Source of the DNA: Providencia rettgeri
Lineage (GTDB): Bacteria > Pseudomonadota > Gammaproteobacteria > Enterobacterales > Enterobacteriaceae
Direction of reading: 5' to 3'
Length of the DNA: 64,000 nucleotides
Assembly (NCBI RefSeq): GCF_041075285.1
Contig: NZ_CP163512.1
Location: forward strand, 3,844,001 to 3,908,000
Shown: positions 16,977 through 28,003 of the stretch, one piece after another
How positions within the stretch are numbered: the first letter of the stretch is position 1
Layout of the letters: each line of letters starts with the position of its first letter
Position numbers and translations under genes: made by a program
The notes under the pieces: model-generated
Database searches by the model: none
What the model was told of the DNA's origin: nothing
Seen by the model: the letters and a program-made list of their open reading frames with translations, nothing else

Positions 16977-19307
16977 CTAGCGTTTCTTGCCAAACGCGGC
17001 GGCAAGCGCATCGCTCATGGCGCTATTACCTGATGAGTTTGTATTTTGGCGTGAATTACCTCGAGGAGCCGCTGTTTTACGTGCGTTTTTATCTTGTGCA
17101 GGCGCAGCTTTACGAGGCCCATTGCTAGACTCACCTGCTTGTTCGTCCAAACGCATGGTAAGGGCGATACGCTTACGGGGAATATCCACATCCAAGACTT
17201 TTACCTTCACTATATCCCCAGCTTTCACGACTTTGTGTGGGTCTTCGACGTAACTGTTGGATAATGAAGATATATGTACTAAACCGTCTTGGTGAACGCC
17301 GATATCCACAAATGCCCCAAAGTTGGTCACGTTAGTCACGGCGCCTTCTAAAATCATGCCAGAAACGAGGTCATTCATCGTTTCGACACCTTCTGCGAAG
17401 GTGGCTGTTTTAAACTCAGGGCGGGGATCGCGTCCTGGTTTTTCCAGTTCTTTGATGATATCTGTGACTGTTGGCACCCCAAATTGTTCAGTGGTGAAAT
17501 CACGGGGACTCAGTGCATTAAGCACTTGTGAGTTACCCATAATTTCTTTCAGTGGTTGGCGAACAGTTTGCAGAATTTTTTCAACAATAGGGTATGCTTC
17601 AGGGTGAACCGTTGACGCATCCAGTGGGTTTTCACCATTGGTGATACGCAGGAACCCCGCACACTGTTCAAAGGCTTTAGGCCCAAGGCGTGCCACTTTC
17701 AGTAACTGTTTTCTGTCATTAAACTGACCATTCTCATCACGCCAATCAACAATGTTTTGTGCGATCATTTTGCTCAGGCCTGCAACGCGGGTGAGTAAGG
17801 CAACTGATGCGGTATTTAAGTCCACCCCCACGGAGTTTACGCAATCTTCGACAACAGCATCCAGTTTACGGGCAAGTTGGGTTTGGCTAACATCATGTTG
17901 ATATTGACCTACACCGATAGATTTCGGGTCAATTTTAACCAGTTCAGCCAGTGGGTCTTGCAGGCGACGGGCAATAGACACAGCACCGCGTAAAGACACA
18001 TCTAAGGTTGGGAACTCCAGTGCAGCCAGTTCAGAGGCGGAATACACTGAAGCGCCAGCTTCACTGACAATCACTTTTTGCGCCGTCACTTCTGGGTACT
18101 GTTTTTGTACTTGTGCAAAGAAACGCTCTGTTTCACGGGATGCAGTACCGTTGCCAATTGCCACTAACTCAACGTTATGTTTTTGGCACAATGCCGCCAC
18201 AATAGTTGCCGCTTTCGCGGCTTGTCCCGTATGCGGGTAGATGGTATCGGTGGCGATCAGTTTTCCAGTGGCATCCACAACCGCGACCTTTACACCAGTA
18301 CGTAGACCAGGATCGAGACCCATCGTTGCACGCATTCCAGCTGGTGCCGCCATTAGCAAGTCACTGAGATTACGAGCGAAAACATTAATAGCTTCTTCTT
18401 CTGCCTTTTCGCGCAGAGAACTCATTATTTCTGTTTCCAAGTGCAAAAGCACTTTGACGCGCCATGTCCAACTGATCACCGCTTTACGCCACTGGTCTGC
18501 TGGGGCATCATTCAAACGCACATCTAAATGGCGAGTAATGATTTCTTCGCAGTAACTTTCTTTTGGCGGCTCATCGAATTGCGGGTCACAGTTTAATGAA
18601 AGCTGCAAAATCCCTTCGTTACGACCACGGAACATGGCCAGTGCGCGGTGTGAAGGGACTTGAGAAACTGGTTCTTGGTGTTCGAAGTAATCGCTAAATT
18701 TCACCCCTTCCTCTTGCTTTCCTTCTGCAACCGAGGAGACAAGGTGAGCATTTTTCCAAATATAGTCACGAACTTTCGCTAATAAGGTAGCATCTTCGGC
18801 GAAACGCTCCATCAGGATATAACGTGCGCCATCTAAAGCCGCTTTCACATCTGCAACACCTTTATCTGCGTCGATGTAATTTTGAGCAAGCGTTTCAGGA
18901 GACTGGCTAGGATCTGTCCACAATGTATCAGCTAACGGCTCAAGGCCTGCTTCAATGGCTATCTGACCACGGGTACGGCGTTTCGGTTTATACGGTAAAT
19001 AGAGGTCTTCAAGTTCGGTTTTATTCAGCGTGGTATCAATCGCAGCGGCGAGTTCAGGGGTTAATTTACCTTGCTCTTCAATGGATTTAAGAATGGTCTG
19101 TTTACGGTCGTTCAGTTCGCGTAAGTACCCTAAGCGGCTTTCCAGCTGGCGAAGCTGAGTATCGTCCAACCCTCCGGTAACCTCTTTACGGTAACGCGCG
19201 ATAAACGGGACAGTATTGCCTTCATCCAATAACGTGATGGCTGAAAAAACCTGTTTCGGTTGGGCATGCAGTTCAGTTGCAATAATTTGGCTTAGAGTTT
19301 CATTCAT
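16977..19307 (-). CDS. tex: RNA-binding transcription accessory protein Tex (YhgF)
   Basis: 776-aa cytoplasmic nucleic-acid-binding protein; family length about 770. Order: N-terminal helical Tex domain, YqgF/RNase H-like domain ([16 protein letters not shown], about residues 328-343), helix-hairpin-helix repeats ([21 protein letters not shown]), and a C-terminal S1 RNA-binding domain ([21 protein letters not shown]) with a basic, low-complexity tail. Role in transcription is conserved but incompletely understood. Divergent from greB as in E. coli. Confidence 0.95.
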   Translation of the reverse strand: MNETLSQIIATELHAQPKQVFSAITLLDEGNTVPFIARYRKEVTGGLDDTQLRQLESRLGYLRELNDRKQTILKSIEEQGKLTPELAAAIDTTLNKTELEDLYLPYKPKRRTRGQIAIEAGLEPLADTLWTDPSQSPETLAQNYIDADKGVADVKAALDGARYILMERFAEDATLLAKVRDYIWKNAHLVSSVAEGKQEEGVKFSDYFEHQEPVSQVPSHRALAMFRGRNEGILQLSLNCDPQFDEPPKESYCEEIITRHLDVRLNDAPADQWRKAVISWTWRVKVLLHLETEIMSSLREKAEEEAINVFARNLSDLLMAAPAGMRATMGLDPGLRTGVKVAVVDATGKLIATDTIYPHTGQAAKAATIVAALCQKHNVELVAIGNGTASRETERFFAQVQKQYPEVTAQKVIVSEAGASVYSASELAALEFPTLDVSLRGAVSIARRLQDPLAELVKIDPKSIGVGQYQHDVSQTQLARKLDAVVEDCVNSVGVDLNTASVALLTRVAGLSKMIAQNIVDWRDENGQFNDRKQLLKVARLGPKAFEQCAGFLRITNGENPLDASTVHPEAYPIVEKILQTVRQPLKEIMGNSQVLNALSPRDFTTEQFGVPTVTDIIKELEKPGRDPRPEFKTATFAEGVETMNDLVSGMILEGAVTNVTNFGAFVDIGVHQDGLVHISSLSNSYVEDPHKVVKAGDIVKVKVLDVDIPRKRIALTMRLDEQAGESSNGPRKAAPAQDKNARKTAAPRGNSRQNTNSSGNSAMSDALAAAFGKKR

Positions 19308-19476
19308 GTCGTGTTTAAATACCTACTGAAAGAACAGTTAAAAAATTTACTGCACTGTTATACTTGGTGGTAGCGAGAATTTCCAGACTGAATTTGGGTC
19401 TATTGGTAGGAAAGTCTCAGATTATGTTCTATAAAATATTATAATTGTTGTATTTATTGACTAATATTCTAAGGTT

Positions 19477-19962
19477 ATGGCGAAAAGTCTATTAATAACG
19501 CGTGAGGGTTGGGACGCACTCGACCAAGAGCTAAAGTATCTGTGGAAAGAAGAACGACCTAGAGTGACTCAATCCGTGTCAGAAGCTGCGGCACAAGGAG
19601 ATCGTTCAGAAAACGCAGAATATATTTATGGGAAAAAAAGGTTGCGTGAGATAGACCGACGCATTCGTTTTTTATCCAAAAGGCTAGATCAACTCAGGAT
19701 TATCGAGCCAGATCCTCGCCAAGAAGGCCGTGTCTTTTTTGGCGCATGGGTTAAACTTGAAGATGATAATGAAAATATCAGAATATTCCGCATAGTTGGT
19801 GCAGATGAGTTCAACCCGGCAAAACAATGGATTTCAATTGACTCTCCTGTAGCACGGGCCCTGATTGGTAAGCAGGTTGATGATGAAATCACGGTGAATA
19901 CGCCGGGCGGGATAGTAACCTATTTTATTTTAGAAATAAGCTATAAGCCACTAACCGTCTGA
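19477..19962 (+). CDS. greB: Transcription elongation factor GreB
   Basis: 161-aa factor that enters the RNA polymerase secondary channel and stimulates cleavage of backtracked RNA. The N-terminal coiled coil holds the acidic tip in QGDRSENAEYIYGKKRLREID, and the C-terminal FKBP-like domain contains DEITVNTPGG. The longer basic patch and MAKSLLITREGWDAL start favour GreB over GreA. Monocistronic between tex and ompR, as in E. coli. Confidence 0.95.
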   Translation: MAKSLLITREGWDALDQELKYLWKEERPRVTQSVSEAAAQGDRSENAEYIYGKKRLREIDRRIRFLSKRLDQLRIIEPDPRQEGRVFFGAWVKLEDDNENIRIFRIVGADEFNPAKQWISIDSPVARALIGKQVDDEITVNTPGGIVTYFILEISYKPLTV

Positions 19963-20076
19963 AGCGTAAAATGATTCATTAAATCTATGGTTAATGGTAA
20001 ATTAGTGAACATTAAACGTGTTTTTGTTCACATTTAAAACAATAATTTGAAAGATGCACATCTTGAGGGCTACAAA

Positions 20077-20796
20077 ATGCAGGAAAGTTATAAAGTTCTT
20101 GTCGTCGATGATGATATGCGTTTACGTGCACTGCTGGAGCGTTACCTCACTGAACAAGGCTTTCAGGTAAGGAGTGCTGCGAACGCTGAACAAATGGACC
20201 GGATCCTGACGAGGGAATCTATTCATCTGATTGTGTTAGATTTAATGCTTCCAGGTGAAGATGGTTTATCAATTTGCCGTCGTTTACGTAGCCAAAATAA
20301 CCCTATCCCTATCATTATGGTTACGGCTAAAGGTGAGGAAGTTGACCGTATCGTTGGTTTAGAAATTGGTGCGGATGATTATATTCCAAAACCATTCAAC
20401 CCACGTGAATTGCTTGCACGTATTCGCGCCGTATTACGTCGTCAAGCGAATGAATTACCAGGGGCACCATCTCAAGATGATGCAATCATTACCTTCGGTA
20501 AATTTAAACTGAACCTTGGAACCCGTGAAATGTTCCAAGGTGATGAAAATATGCCATTGACCAGTGGTGAGTTTGCGGTACTAAAAGTATTGGTTTCTTA
20601 TCCAAGGGAACCGTTATCTCGTGACAAGCTAATGAGCTTAGCGAGAGGCCGCGAGTACAGTGCGATGGAACGTTCTATCGACGTTCAGATTTCGCGCCTG
20701 CGCCGCATGGTTGAAGAAGACCCTGCGCACCCACGTTATATTCAAACGGTTTGGGGCTTGGGCTACGTGTTTGTTCCAGATGGAAGTAAAGCATGA
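20077..20796 (+). CDS. ompR: Osmoregulation response regulator OmpR
   Basis: 239-aa response regulator. Receiver domain with acidic pocket VVDDDMRLR and phospho-accepting Asp55 in [11 protein letters not shown]; the C-terminal winged helix contains the recognition segment [17 protein letters not shown]. Almost the same as E. coli OmpR throughout. The frame opens 10 codons upstream, but [13 protein letters not shown] with GAGGG in front is the start. With EnvZ it controls porin genes and other targets. The stop overlaps the envZ start (ATGA). Confidence 0.97.
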   Translation: MQESYKVLVVDDDMRLRALLERYLTEQGFQVRSAANAEQMDRILTRESIHLIVLDLMLPGEDGLSICRRLRSQNNPIPIIMVTAKGEEVDRIVGLEIGADDYIPKPFNPRELLARIRAVLRRQANELPGAPSQDDAIITFGKFKLNLGTREMFQGDENMPLTSGEFAVLKVLVSYPREPLSRDKLMSLARGREYSAMERSIDVQISRLRRMVEEDPAHPRYIQTVWGLGYVFVPDGSKA

Positions 20797-22124
20797 AGCG
20801 ACTGAGGTTCTCACGACGTAGTACATTTTCTCGTTCGTTATTCTTATTTGTAGCGTTGCTGTTCGCGAGCTTAGTGACCAGTTACATGGTGGTATTGAAT
20901 TTTGTTGTGATGCCAAGCTTACAACAATTCAATAAAGTCCTTGCGTACGAAGTAAGAACATTGATGACCGAGAAAATGGTTCTGCAAGATGGAACCTCAG
21001 TGCGGGTCTCTCCCGCGTTGCGTAAGAAAATCTATAATGAATTGGGTATTACGTTCTATGCCCATTCAGCGGCAATGGAAGAAGGGCTGAATTGGGCCAA
21101 AGAGTATGATTTTCTGAGCGAGCACATGTCACAATACTTAGGGGGTAAGGCGAATGTTCACCTTGAACTCGGGCGTGAATACCCGATTTTGTGGTTAACG
21201 TCGTACCTCGCCCCTGATATCTGGGTTCGAGTTCCTCTAACTGAAATCGGTCAAAACCAGTTTTCCCTTGTTTTTCGGTATACCTTAACGATTTTCCTTA
21301 CTATTTTTGCCGGAGTGTGGCTGTATATTCGTTATCAAAACAAGCCATTGCTTGAATTGGAATACCACGCAGGGGAGGTAGGAAAAGGCTTTGTCTTGCC
21401 CCCGATGCAAGAAAAGGGGGCCACTGAAGTTAGAGCTGCAATTCGGTCTTTTAACCACATGGCCGCCGGGATCAAAACCCTTGAAAATGACCGAACTATT
21501 TTAATGGCAGGGGTCAGCCATGACCTAAGAACACCATTAACCCGTATTCGTTTAGCCACAGAAATGATGAGTCCAGAAGACAGCTATCTGGCAGAGTCTA
21601 TCAATAAAGATATTGAAGAGTGTGATGCGATTATCGGTCAATTCATGTCTTACCTGAAAACAGGGCAAGAGATGGACATGGAATTCTGTGACCTCAACGC
21701 GATTCTAATGGAAGCCGTCAATGCAGAAAGTAACGTGGTCGGCGAAATTGAAACGGCGTTAGAACCGGGCTCAATGATTGTTAACGGCAATCCACTGGCC
21801 ATTAAGCGTGCAATCACCAATATGATTGTGAACGCTTATCGCTATGGAAATGGCTGGATCAAAGTGAGCAGTGGGAAAACTGAGGATTTTGTGTGGTTCC
21901 AAGTGGAAGACGACGGCGCAGGTATTAAAGACGAAGATATCCACCGCTTATTCCAACCGTTTGTGCAAGGCGAAAAAGCGCGAAGCAACAAAGGAACAGG
22001 CTTGGGGCTGGCAATTATTCGCCGTATTGTAGATGCTCATGAAGGGAGCATTGAGATCCATAAAAGCGAACGGGGGGGATTTGCGATTAGAGCGTTGCTC
22101 CCTCTAAAAGAGAAAGAAGATTGA
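20793..22124 (+). CDS. envZ: Osmosensor histidine kinase EnvZ
   Basis: 443-aa inner-membrane histidine kinase/phosphatase for OmpR. Two membrane segments (about residues 15-40 and 155-180) frame a periplasmic domain, followed by HAMP, the DHp helix with the phospho-accepting His in [12 protein letters not shown] (about residue 240), and the catalytic ATPase with N-box NAYRYGNG, G1 DDGAGI and G2 GTGLGLAI. Overlaps ompR by 4 bp, so translation is coupled. A short ERIC-derived hairpin starts at its stop codon. Confidence 0.96.
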   Translation: MKRLRFSRRSTFSRSLFLFVALLFASLVTSYMVVLNFVVMPSLQQFNKVLAYEVRTLMTEKMVLQDGTSVRVSPALRKKIYNELGITFYAHSAAMEEGLNWAKEYDFLSEHMSQYLGGKANVHLELGREYPILWLTSYLAPDIWVRVPLTEIGQNQFSLVFRYTLTIFLTIFAGVWLYIRYQNKPLLELEYHAGEVGKGFVLPPMQEKGATEVRAAIRSFNHMAAGIKTLENDRTILMAGVSHDLRTPLTRIRLATEMMSPEDSYLAESINKDIEECDAIIGQFMSYLKTGQEMDMEFCDLNAILMEAVNAESNVVGEIETALEPGSMIVNGNPLAIKRAITNMIVNAYRYGNGWIKVSSGKTEDFVWFQVEDDGAGIKDEDIHRLFQPFVQGEKARSNKGTGLGLAIIRRIVDAHEGSIEIHKSERGGFAIRALLPLKEKED

Positions 22125-22185
22125 TATCTCGTCATAGTTTAAGTTGTAGGGGGGTTGCCTATAACTTGAACTATTTTGAGCTATC
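22124..22185 (+). repeat. Short ERIC-like palindrome (internally deleted)
   Basis: The 62-bp stretch ATATCTCGTCATAGTTTAAG... to ...CTTGAACTATTTTGAGCTAT has the two outer ends of an ERIC element but lacks the central core. The arms pair (ATAGTTTAAGTTGTAGG with CCTATAACTTGAACTAT). It starts at the envZ stop, so it probably gives the ompR-envZ mRNA a 3' hairpin. Confidence 0.6.
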
Positions 22186-22529
22186 CCTTTACGCTTCACA
22201 CTTTGCACCGCCGCGTTGTCGGCTGTGACACAAATTGTTTTGAGTATGACTTTATGGTTGTAGGAAAAAAATTTTCGCTTTTATGACAGCCTGTCATTTT
22301 TCTTTTTCAAGCATATATTGATGTAATCTCCCTTTATTCTATTGAATTTACTGTGTTTTTATTTTTATCCTTCCGAGTTCTACCTTACCTTCAGTGAAAA
22401 AATAATCAATTGTCATAAAACTGTCATAAAAACGACATGTTGTCGTAACTAAATTGTCCTATTTTTCCTACCGTGACATACACCCAACAATTTTATACTT
22501 GATTGTTTCTATACATCCCCGGAGGGATT
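22186..22529 (+). promoter_or_regulatory. pstS promoter region with Pho box
   Basis: TTGTCATAAAACTGTCATAA at 22410-22429 matches a two-repeat PhoB-binding Pho box (CTGTCAT units 11 bp apart). About 120 bp further upstream, ATGACAG-C-CTGTCAT (22282-22297) is a perfect inverted repeat of the same half-site, of unknown meaning. A GGAGGG ribosome site precedes the pstS ATG at 22530. Confidence 0.8.
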
Positions 22530-23573
22530 ATGAAAATGACGCGTACCACCTTAGCAAGCGTATTGGCAGCAACTTTATCTCTGACCGCAATGTCTTCTTT
22601 TGCTGCTACCAGCCTGACCGGAGCTGGCGCGACCTTCCCTGCTCCAGTTTATGCAAAGTGGGCAGACTCTTATCAGAAAGAAACAGGTAATAAAGTAAAC
22701 TATCAGGGGATCGGTTCTTCTGGTGGTGTAAAACAAATCAATGCAAAAACCGTTGATTTCGGTGCATCTGATGCGCCATTGACGGATGAAAAACTCAAAG
22801 AAGATGGTCTGTTCCAATTCCCTACCGTTATCGGTGGTGTGGTATTGGCAGTTAACGTCAAAGGTATCGAATCAGGTCAATTAACCTTAGATGGTAATAC
22901 ATTAGGTGATATCTATTTAGGTAAAATCACTAAATGGAATGACCCAGCTATTGCAAAATTAAACCCGAAAGTTAATTTACCAGACCAAGCAATCGCAGTG
23001 GTAAGACGCTCTGACGGCTCAGGTACAACATTCGTCTTTACCAGCTACTTATCAAAAGTGAACACAAATTGGAAAGATGAAATTGGTGCGGGTTCAACCG
23101 TTAACTGGCCGAAAAACAGCGTAGGGGGTAAAGGTAATGACGGTGTTGCGGCATTCGTACAGCGTCTACCAGGCTCTATCGGTTATGTTGAATATGCTTA
23201 CGCAAAACAAAATAATCTTGCGTATACTAAGCTAGTTTCTGCGGATGGTGAAGCGGTGTCACCTACTGGTGAAAGTTTCAGTGCAGCAGCGAAAAAAGTT
23301 GATTGGTCGAAGTCGTTTGCTCAAGACTTGACTAACCGTAATGGTGCAAATGCATGGCCAATCACATCAACGACGTTTATTTTAGTCCATAAAGAACAAG
23401 CCAATGCGGAAAAAGGCAAAGCGGTTCTCGACTTCTACAACTGGGCGTACGATAAAGGCGGTAAACAAGCGGAAGCTCTGGATTACGCCGTTTTACCTCC
23501 AGAAGTGGTAACAGCCGTTCGTGCAGCATGGAAAACAGAAATTAAAGATAGCCAAGGTAAAGCATTATTCTAA
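22530..23573 (+). CDS. pstS: Periplasmic phosphate-binding protein PstS
   Basis: 347-aa high-affinity phosphate-binding protein (E. coli 346). Signal peptide of about 25 residues ending in SSFA-ATS. The mature start [17 protein letters not shown] is the PstS hallmark; phosphate-contacting loops are seen in [16 protein letters not shown] and [10 protein letters not shown]. The frame opens 9 codons earlier, but the ATG at 22530 has the GGAGGG site. First gene of pstSCAB-phoU under a Pho box. Confidence 0.97.
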   Translation: MKMTRTTLASVLAATLSLTAMSSFAATSLTGAGATFPAPVYAKWADSYQKETGNKVNYQGIGSSGGVKQINAKTVDFGASDAPLTDEKLKEDGLFQFPTVIGGVVLAVNVKGIESGQLTLDGNTLGDIYLGKITKWNDPAIAKLNPKVNLPDQAIAVVRRSDGSGTTFVFTSYLSKVNTNWKDEIGAGSTVNWPKNSVGGKGNDGVAAFVQRLPGSIGYVEYAYAKQNNLAYTKLVSADGEAVSPTGESFSAAAKKVDWSKSFAQDLTNRNGANAWPITSTTFILVHKEQANAEKGKAVLDFYNWAYDKGGKQAEALDYAVLPPEVVTAVRAAWKTEIKDSQGKALF

Positions 23574-23682
23574 TGTACCTCGGGTTGGAAATGGCGGGTA
23601 AGTGCTGAGGAACAGGGCTTACCCGCTCATTGTTGTAACGCAATCCTACAAAACATGTAGGAATGGAAAGAGAACAAAGCGC

Positions 23683-24639
23683 ATGGCCGAAAAAACAACG
23701 GCATTTAGAGCTCCCAGCAAATCAGGTGATGTCATTTTTGGTGCACTGGTAAAGATTGCCGCGCTAATCACTTTGTTAATGCTTGGTGGCATTATTATTT
23801 CCCTTATTTTTGCATCTTGGCCAAGTATGCAGAAATTTGGGTTTTCGTTTTTATGGACCAAAGAGTGGGATGCTCCAGCGGAACAATTTGGTGCCCTTGT
23901 ACCCATTTACGGCACCATTGTTACCTCGTTAATCGCTCTGATTATCGCTGTCCCTGTCAGTTTCGGTATTGCACTATTCTTAACTGAACTTGCGCCCAAC
24001 TGGCTAAAACGTCCATTAGGGATTGCAATTGAATTACTCGCTGCCATTCCCAGTATCGTTTACGGGATGTGGGGGCTATTCGTTTTTGCACCACTATTTG
24101 CAGAATACTTTCAAGAACCTGTCGGCAACGTGATGTCGAGTGTCCCGATTGTCGGTGAATTATTCTCCGGTCCCGCATTCGGAATAGGTATTTTAGCCGC
24201 AGGGGTTATCCTTGCGATTATGATCATTCCGTATATTGCGTCTGTTATGCGGGATGTCTTTGAACAGACCCCTGTGATGATGAAAGAGTCAGCCTACGGG
24301 ATTGGCTGTACCACATGGGAAGTGATTTGGAATATCGTACTGCCGTATACCCGAAATGGGGTCATCGGTGGGGTAATGTTAGGGTTAGGACGTGCATTGG
24401 GTGAAACCATGGCGGTAACCTTTGTGATTGGTAATACATACCAACTCGATAGCGCATCCCTCTTTATGCCAGGAAACAGTATTACCTCTGCACTGGCGAA
24501 TGAGTTTGCCGAAGCTGAAAGCGGCTTACATACTTCAGCGCTGATGGAACTTGGACTTATCCTGTTTGTCATCACGTTTATTGTGTTGGCGATTTCCAAG
24601 TTGATGGTCATGCGTCTAGCGAAGAATGAGGGGCGTTAA
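23683..24639 (+). CDS. pstC: Phosphate ABC transporter permease PstC
   Basis: 318-aa inner-membrane permease with six main membrane helices and the ABC-coupling EAA-like segment ([17 protein letters not shown] followed by [11 protein letters not shown]). E. coli PstC has 319 aa. The frame opens 27 codons upstream, but [13 protein letters not shown] matches the family start. The 109-bp gap after pstS is the usual place where the abundant pstS message is separated from the rest. One base separates its stop from pstA. Confidence 0.96.
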   Translation: MAEKTTAFRAPSKSGDVIFGALVKIAALITLLMLGGIIISLIFASWPSMQKFGFSFLWTKEWDAPAEQFGALVPIYGTIVTSLIALIIAVPVSFGIALFLTELAPNWLKRPLGIAIELLAAIPSIVYGMWGLFVFAPLFAEYFQEPVGNVMSSVPIVGELFSGPAFGIGILAAGVILAIMIIPYIASVMRDVFEQTPVMMKESAYGIGCTTWEVIWNIVLPYTRNGVIGGVMLGLGRALGETMAVTFVIGNTYQLDSASLFMPGNSITSALANEFAEAESGLHTSALMELGLILFVITFIVLAISKLMVMRLAKNEGR

Positions 24640-24640
24640 T

Positions 24641-25522
24641 ATGTCAGAATCTCAACCTTTTATTGTCAATGAGAAAGAGCGCGCCCGCCGCCAAGCATGG
24701 CGTCGCCAAGTTAATAGAATAGCGTTGCTTATCTCAATGTTGACCATGGTATTTGGGCTGTTCTGGTTAGTGTGGATTTTATTTTCGACGGTGACCAAAG
24801 GGATTGATGGCATGTCCCTCAATCTATTTACCGAAATGACGCCTCCCCCAAATACCGCAGGCGGTGGTTTAGCGAATGCTATCGTCGGGAGTGGTTTATT
24901 GATCCTATGGGCAACGGTGATTGGTACACCTTTAGGCATTTTAGCGGGGATCTACTTAGCAGAATACGGTCGTAAATCATGGTTAGCCTCAGTAACTCGC
25001 TTTATTAACGACATTTTGTTATCAGCACCATCTATTGTTGTTGGCCTGTTTGTGTACACCATTGTGGTCGCACAAATGCAACACTTTTCTGGATGGGCGG
25101 GTGTAATCGCATTGGCACTGTTGCAAATTCCTATCGTTATTCGTACCACTGAAAATATGCTGAAGCTGGTACCTGATAGCTTGCGTGAAGCGGCTTATGC
25201 ACTTGGCACGCCAAAATGGAAAATGATTTTATCGATTACGCTAAAAGCATCTGTATCCGGGATTATTACAGGGATCTTGCTAGCAATTGCGCGTATCGCG
25301 GGGGAAACTGCACCGCTCCTGTTTACTTCACTGTCGAACCAGTTCTGGAGTACAGATATGAGCGAACCCATTGCTAACTTACCTGTGACTATCTTCAAAT
25401 TTGCAATGAGCCCATTCTCCGAATGGCAAGAACTTGCATGGGCAGGGGTGCTGTTAATCACCTTGTGCGTCCTGCTGATTAACATCATTGCCCGCGTTGT
25501 GTTTGCACAGAAAAAACACTAA
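24641..25522 (+). CDS. pstA: Phosphate ABC transporter permease PstA
   Basis: 293-aa inner-membrane permease, partner of PstC. N-terminal hydrophilic stretch, then six membrane helices. The coupling segment is [16 protein letters not shown] with the following [13 protein letters not shown]. The ATG at 24641 follows GAGGGGCG, which overlaps the end of pstC; the ATG at 24626 lies inside pstC and is less likely. Confidence 0.96.
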   Translation: MSESQPFIVNEKERARRQAWRRQVNRIALLISMLTMVFGLFWLVWILFSTVTKGIDGMSLNLFTEMTPPPNTAGGGLANAIVGSGLLILWATVIGTPLGILAGIYLAEYGRKSWLASVTRFINDILLSAPSIVVGLFVYTIVVAQMQHFSGWAGVIALALLQIPIVIRTTENMLKLVPDSLREAAYALGTPKWKMILSITLKASVSGIITGILLAIARIAGETAPLLFTSLSNQFWSTDMSEPIANLPVTIFKFAMSPFSEWQELAWAGVLLITLCVLLINIIARVVFAQKKH

Positions 25523-25559
25523 GCGCCCGGATAAATAAAGATTTAGAGAGAAAGTAACC

Positions 25560-26336
25560 ATGATTAATGCAAACGAAATTGCAAACAGTAAAATTAAAGT
25601 CCGTGACCTCAATTTCTATTATGGAAAGTTTCACGCACTGAAGAATATCTCTTTAGACATTGAAAAAAATAAAGTGACAGCATTTATCGGCCCATCAGGT
25701 TGTGGTAAATCCACGTTATTACGTACATTTAATAAAATGTATGAACTGTACGGCGAACAACGTGCGGAAGGCGAAATCTTATTGGATGGTCAAAATATTC
25801 TGACTGACAAACAAGATATTGCCCTATTACGTGCAAAAGTCGGAATGGTATTCCAAAAGCCAACGCCATTCCCGATGTCTATCTATGACAACATTGCATT
25901 TGGCGTGCGTTTATTTGAAAAATTATCTCGTGTGGAAATGGATGAGCGCGTGCAGTGGGCATTAACCAAAGCGGCGTTGTGGAATGAAACCAAAGATAAA
26001 CTGCACCAAAGCGGTTACAGCTTATCCGGTGGTCAGCAACAGCGCCTGTGCATTGCGCGCGGTATTGCCATTCGTCCAGAGGTTTTATTATTGGATGAAC
26101 CCTGTTCAGCATTGGACCCCATTTCCACGGGGCGTATTGAAGAGTTAATCAGTGAATTAAAATCAGAGTATACCGTCGTGATTGTTACCCACAACATGCA
26201 ACAGGCGGCACGCTGTTCTGATTACACGGCATTTATGTATTTAGGTGAATTGGTTGAGTTTAATCATACCGATAAAATGTTCACCACCCCAGAAATGAAG
26301 CAAACTGAAGATTATATTACTGGCCGCTACGGTTGA
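25560..26336 (+). CDS. pstB: Phosphate ABC transporter ATPase PstB
   Basis: 258-aa ATPase energising PstSCA. Walker [11 protein letters not shown]-loop KPTPFPMS, signature LSGGQQQRL, Walker [12 protein letters not shown] and the H-loop THNMQQA are all intact. GAGAGAAAGTAACC precedes the ATG. The Pst complex with PhoU also signals phosphate status to PhoR. Confidence 0.97.
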   Translation: MINANEIANSKIKVRDLNFYYGKFHALKNISLDIEKNKVTAFIGPSGCGKSTLLRTFNKMYELYGEQRAEGEILLDGQNILTDKQDIALLRAKVGMVFQKPTPFPMSIYDNIAFGVRLFEKLSRVEMDERVQWALTKAALWNETKDKLHQSGYSLSGGQQQRLCIARGIAIRPEVLLLDEPCSALDPISTGRIEELISELKSEYTVVIVTHNMQQAARCSDYTAFMYLGELVEFNHTDKMFTTPEMKQTEDYITGRYG

Positions 26337-26349
26337 TATGGAGCCGACG

Positions 26350-27063
26350 ATGGATACGCTGAATCACAATAAACATATATCTGGGCAGTTCAATGCGGAA
26401 CTGGAACATATCCATACTGAATTAATGACGATGGGGGGGCTGGTTGAAGAACAGCTCACCAAAGCCATTACGGCGATGCATAACCAGGATGAAGCCCTAG
26501 CGCGCGAAGTTATCGAAAATGATCATAAAGTTAATATGATGGAAGTGGCGATTGATGAAGAGTGCGTCAAAATTATCGCCAAGCGCCAGCCAACGGCGAG
26601 TGACTTACGTCTGATTATGGCCATTTCAAAAACCATCGCAGAATTGGAAAGGATTGGTGACGTTGCGGATAAAATCTGCCAAACCGCATTGGAGAAATTT
26701 TCGCAGCAACATCAGCCCCTTTTGGTTAGTTTAGAATCACTAGGTCGTCACACAGTGCAAATGCTGCATGATGTGCTGGATGCGTTTGCACGCATGGATC
26801 TCGAAGAAGCGATTCGTATTTACCGTGAAGACGAAAAAGTTGATCAAGAGTATGAAGGAATTGTCCGTCAGCTAATGACCTATATGATGGAAGACCCGCG
26901 CACAATTCCAAGCGTATTAACGGCGCTGTTCTGTGCCCGTTCAATAGAACGTATCGGCGACCGCTGCCAAAATATCTGTGAGTTTATTTTCTACTATGTG
27001 AAGGGGCAGGATTTCCGACATGTGGGTGGGGATAATCTTGAGAAAATGCTCACTAACAAATAA
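26350..27063 (+). CDS. phoU: Phosphate signalling protein PhoU
   Basis: 237-aa all-helical protein of two PhoU repeats with the metal-binding E/DxxxD motifs (for example [12 protein letters not shown] and [12 protein letters not shown]). It links the Pst transporter to PhoR and keeps the Pho regulon off when phosphate is plentiful. The frame opens at 26338, but [14 protein letters not shown] is the family start. Last gene of the operon; the ERIC array begins at its stop. Confidence 0.96.
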   Translation: MDTLNHNKHISGQFNAELEHIHTELMTMGGLVEEQLTKAITAMHNQDEALAREVIENDHKVNMMEVAIDEECVKIIAKRQPTASDLRLIMAISKTIAELERIGDVADKICQTALEKFSQQHQPLLVSLESLGRHTVQMLHDVLDAFARMDLEEAIRIYREDEKVDQEYEGIVRQLMTYMMEDPRTIPSVLTALFCARSIERIGDRCQNICEFIFYYVKGQDFRHVGGDNLEKMLTNK

Positions 27064-27819
27064 ATACTCGTCATATTTCGTGCTGTGGCGGTGTTGGCTT
27101 CGCTCGGCTACTCGGGTCACATACTGATGTATGCTCCCCGAGATACCCTTGCTTGCCGCCTAGCCACAACACGAACTATTTAGAGTATTAATCCCGTTAG
27201 GTTTCAAGCTGTGGCCTTATCCTCTGGTCTTAGCAATTCGGGTCACATACTGATGTATGCTCCCCGAGATACCCTTGCTTGCCGCCTAGCCACAACACGA
27301 ACTATTTAGAGTATTAATCCCGTTAGGTTTCAAGCTGTGGCCTTATCCTCTGGTCTTAGCAATTCGGGTCACATACTGATGTATGCTCCCCGAGATACCC
27401 TTGCTTGCCGCCTAGCCACAACACGAACTATTTAGCGTATTAATCCCGTTAGGTTTCAAGCTGTGGCCTTATCCTCTGGTCTTAGCAATTCGAGCCACAT
27501 ACTTGTGTATGCTCCCCGAGATACCCTTGCTTGCCGCCTAGCCACAACACGAACTATTTAGCGTATTAATCCCGTTAGGTTTTAAGCTGTGGTGTTGTCC
27601 TCTGGTCTTAGCAATTCGAGCCACATACTTGTGTATGCTCCCCGAGATACCCTTGCTTGCCGCCTAGCCACAACACGAACTATTTAGCGTATTAATCCCG
27701 TTAGGTTTCAAGCTGTGGCCTTATCCTCTGGTCTTAGCAATTCGAGCCACATACTTGTGTATGCACCCCAAGATAGCTTCAATCGACGCATTGCTATAGC
27801 AAAAACTATTTAGAAAATT
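27063..27819 (+). repeat. Tandem array of six ERIC-like repeats
   Basis: A canonical-length ERIC-like unit of 127 bp (27063-27189, ends AATACTC/GAGTATT) is followed by five 126-bp units at about 27190, 27316, 27442, 27568 and 27694. The core CACATACT-GATGTATGCTCCCCGAG recurs at 27118, 27244, 27370, 27496, 27622 and 27748. Units 2-6 share a different left arm (CCCGTTAGGTTTCAAGCTGT) from unit 1. Units 4-6 carry TTGT instead of TGAT in the core loop, and the last unit is degenerate at its right end. Each unit is an imperfect palindrome. The array starts at the phoU stop. Confidence 0.9.
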
Positions 27820-28003
27820 GCTTTTAACTTTTAACTCTTACTTTGCTCACTACTTACAGTTAATTTTTCGTGAAGTGAATAAATCCACTCTTTCATTATT
27901 CCATTTAGTTATAAATATATTATTTAATATTATTTCAAGTGCTAAGAGATAGTTGATAGCTTGTGATGGTCGATTTACATAAATTTACCGCCAGAGGTAT
28001 TCA
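27820..28003 (+). promoter_or_regulatory. AT-rich upstream region of the amino-acid ABC operon
   Basis: AT-rich, no coding. A ribosome site AGAGG precedes the ATG at 28004. A promoter is presumed here because the ERIC array separates the gene from phoU, but I cannot single out -35/-10 boxes. Confidence 0.3.

Noticed and set aside
24294..24611. Long minus-strand open frames within pstC and pstA
   Set aside because: They lie wholly inside well-supported genes and show no protein-like features.
27063..27819. Regular repeats suggesting a CRISPR array
   Set aside because: The period is 126 bp with no unique spacers; whole units are repeats and match the ERIC layout. No cas genes are near.
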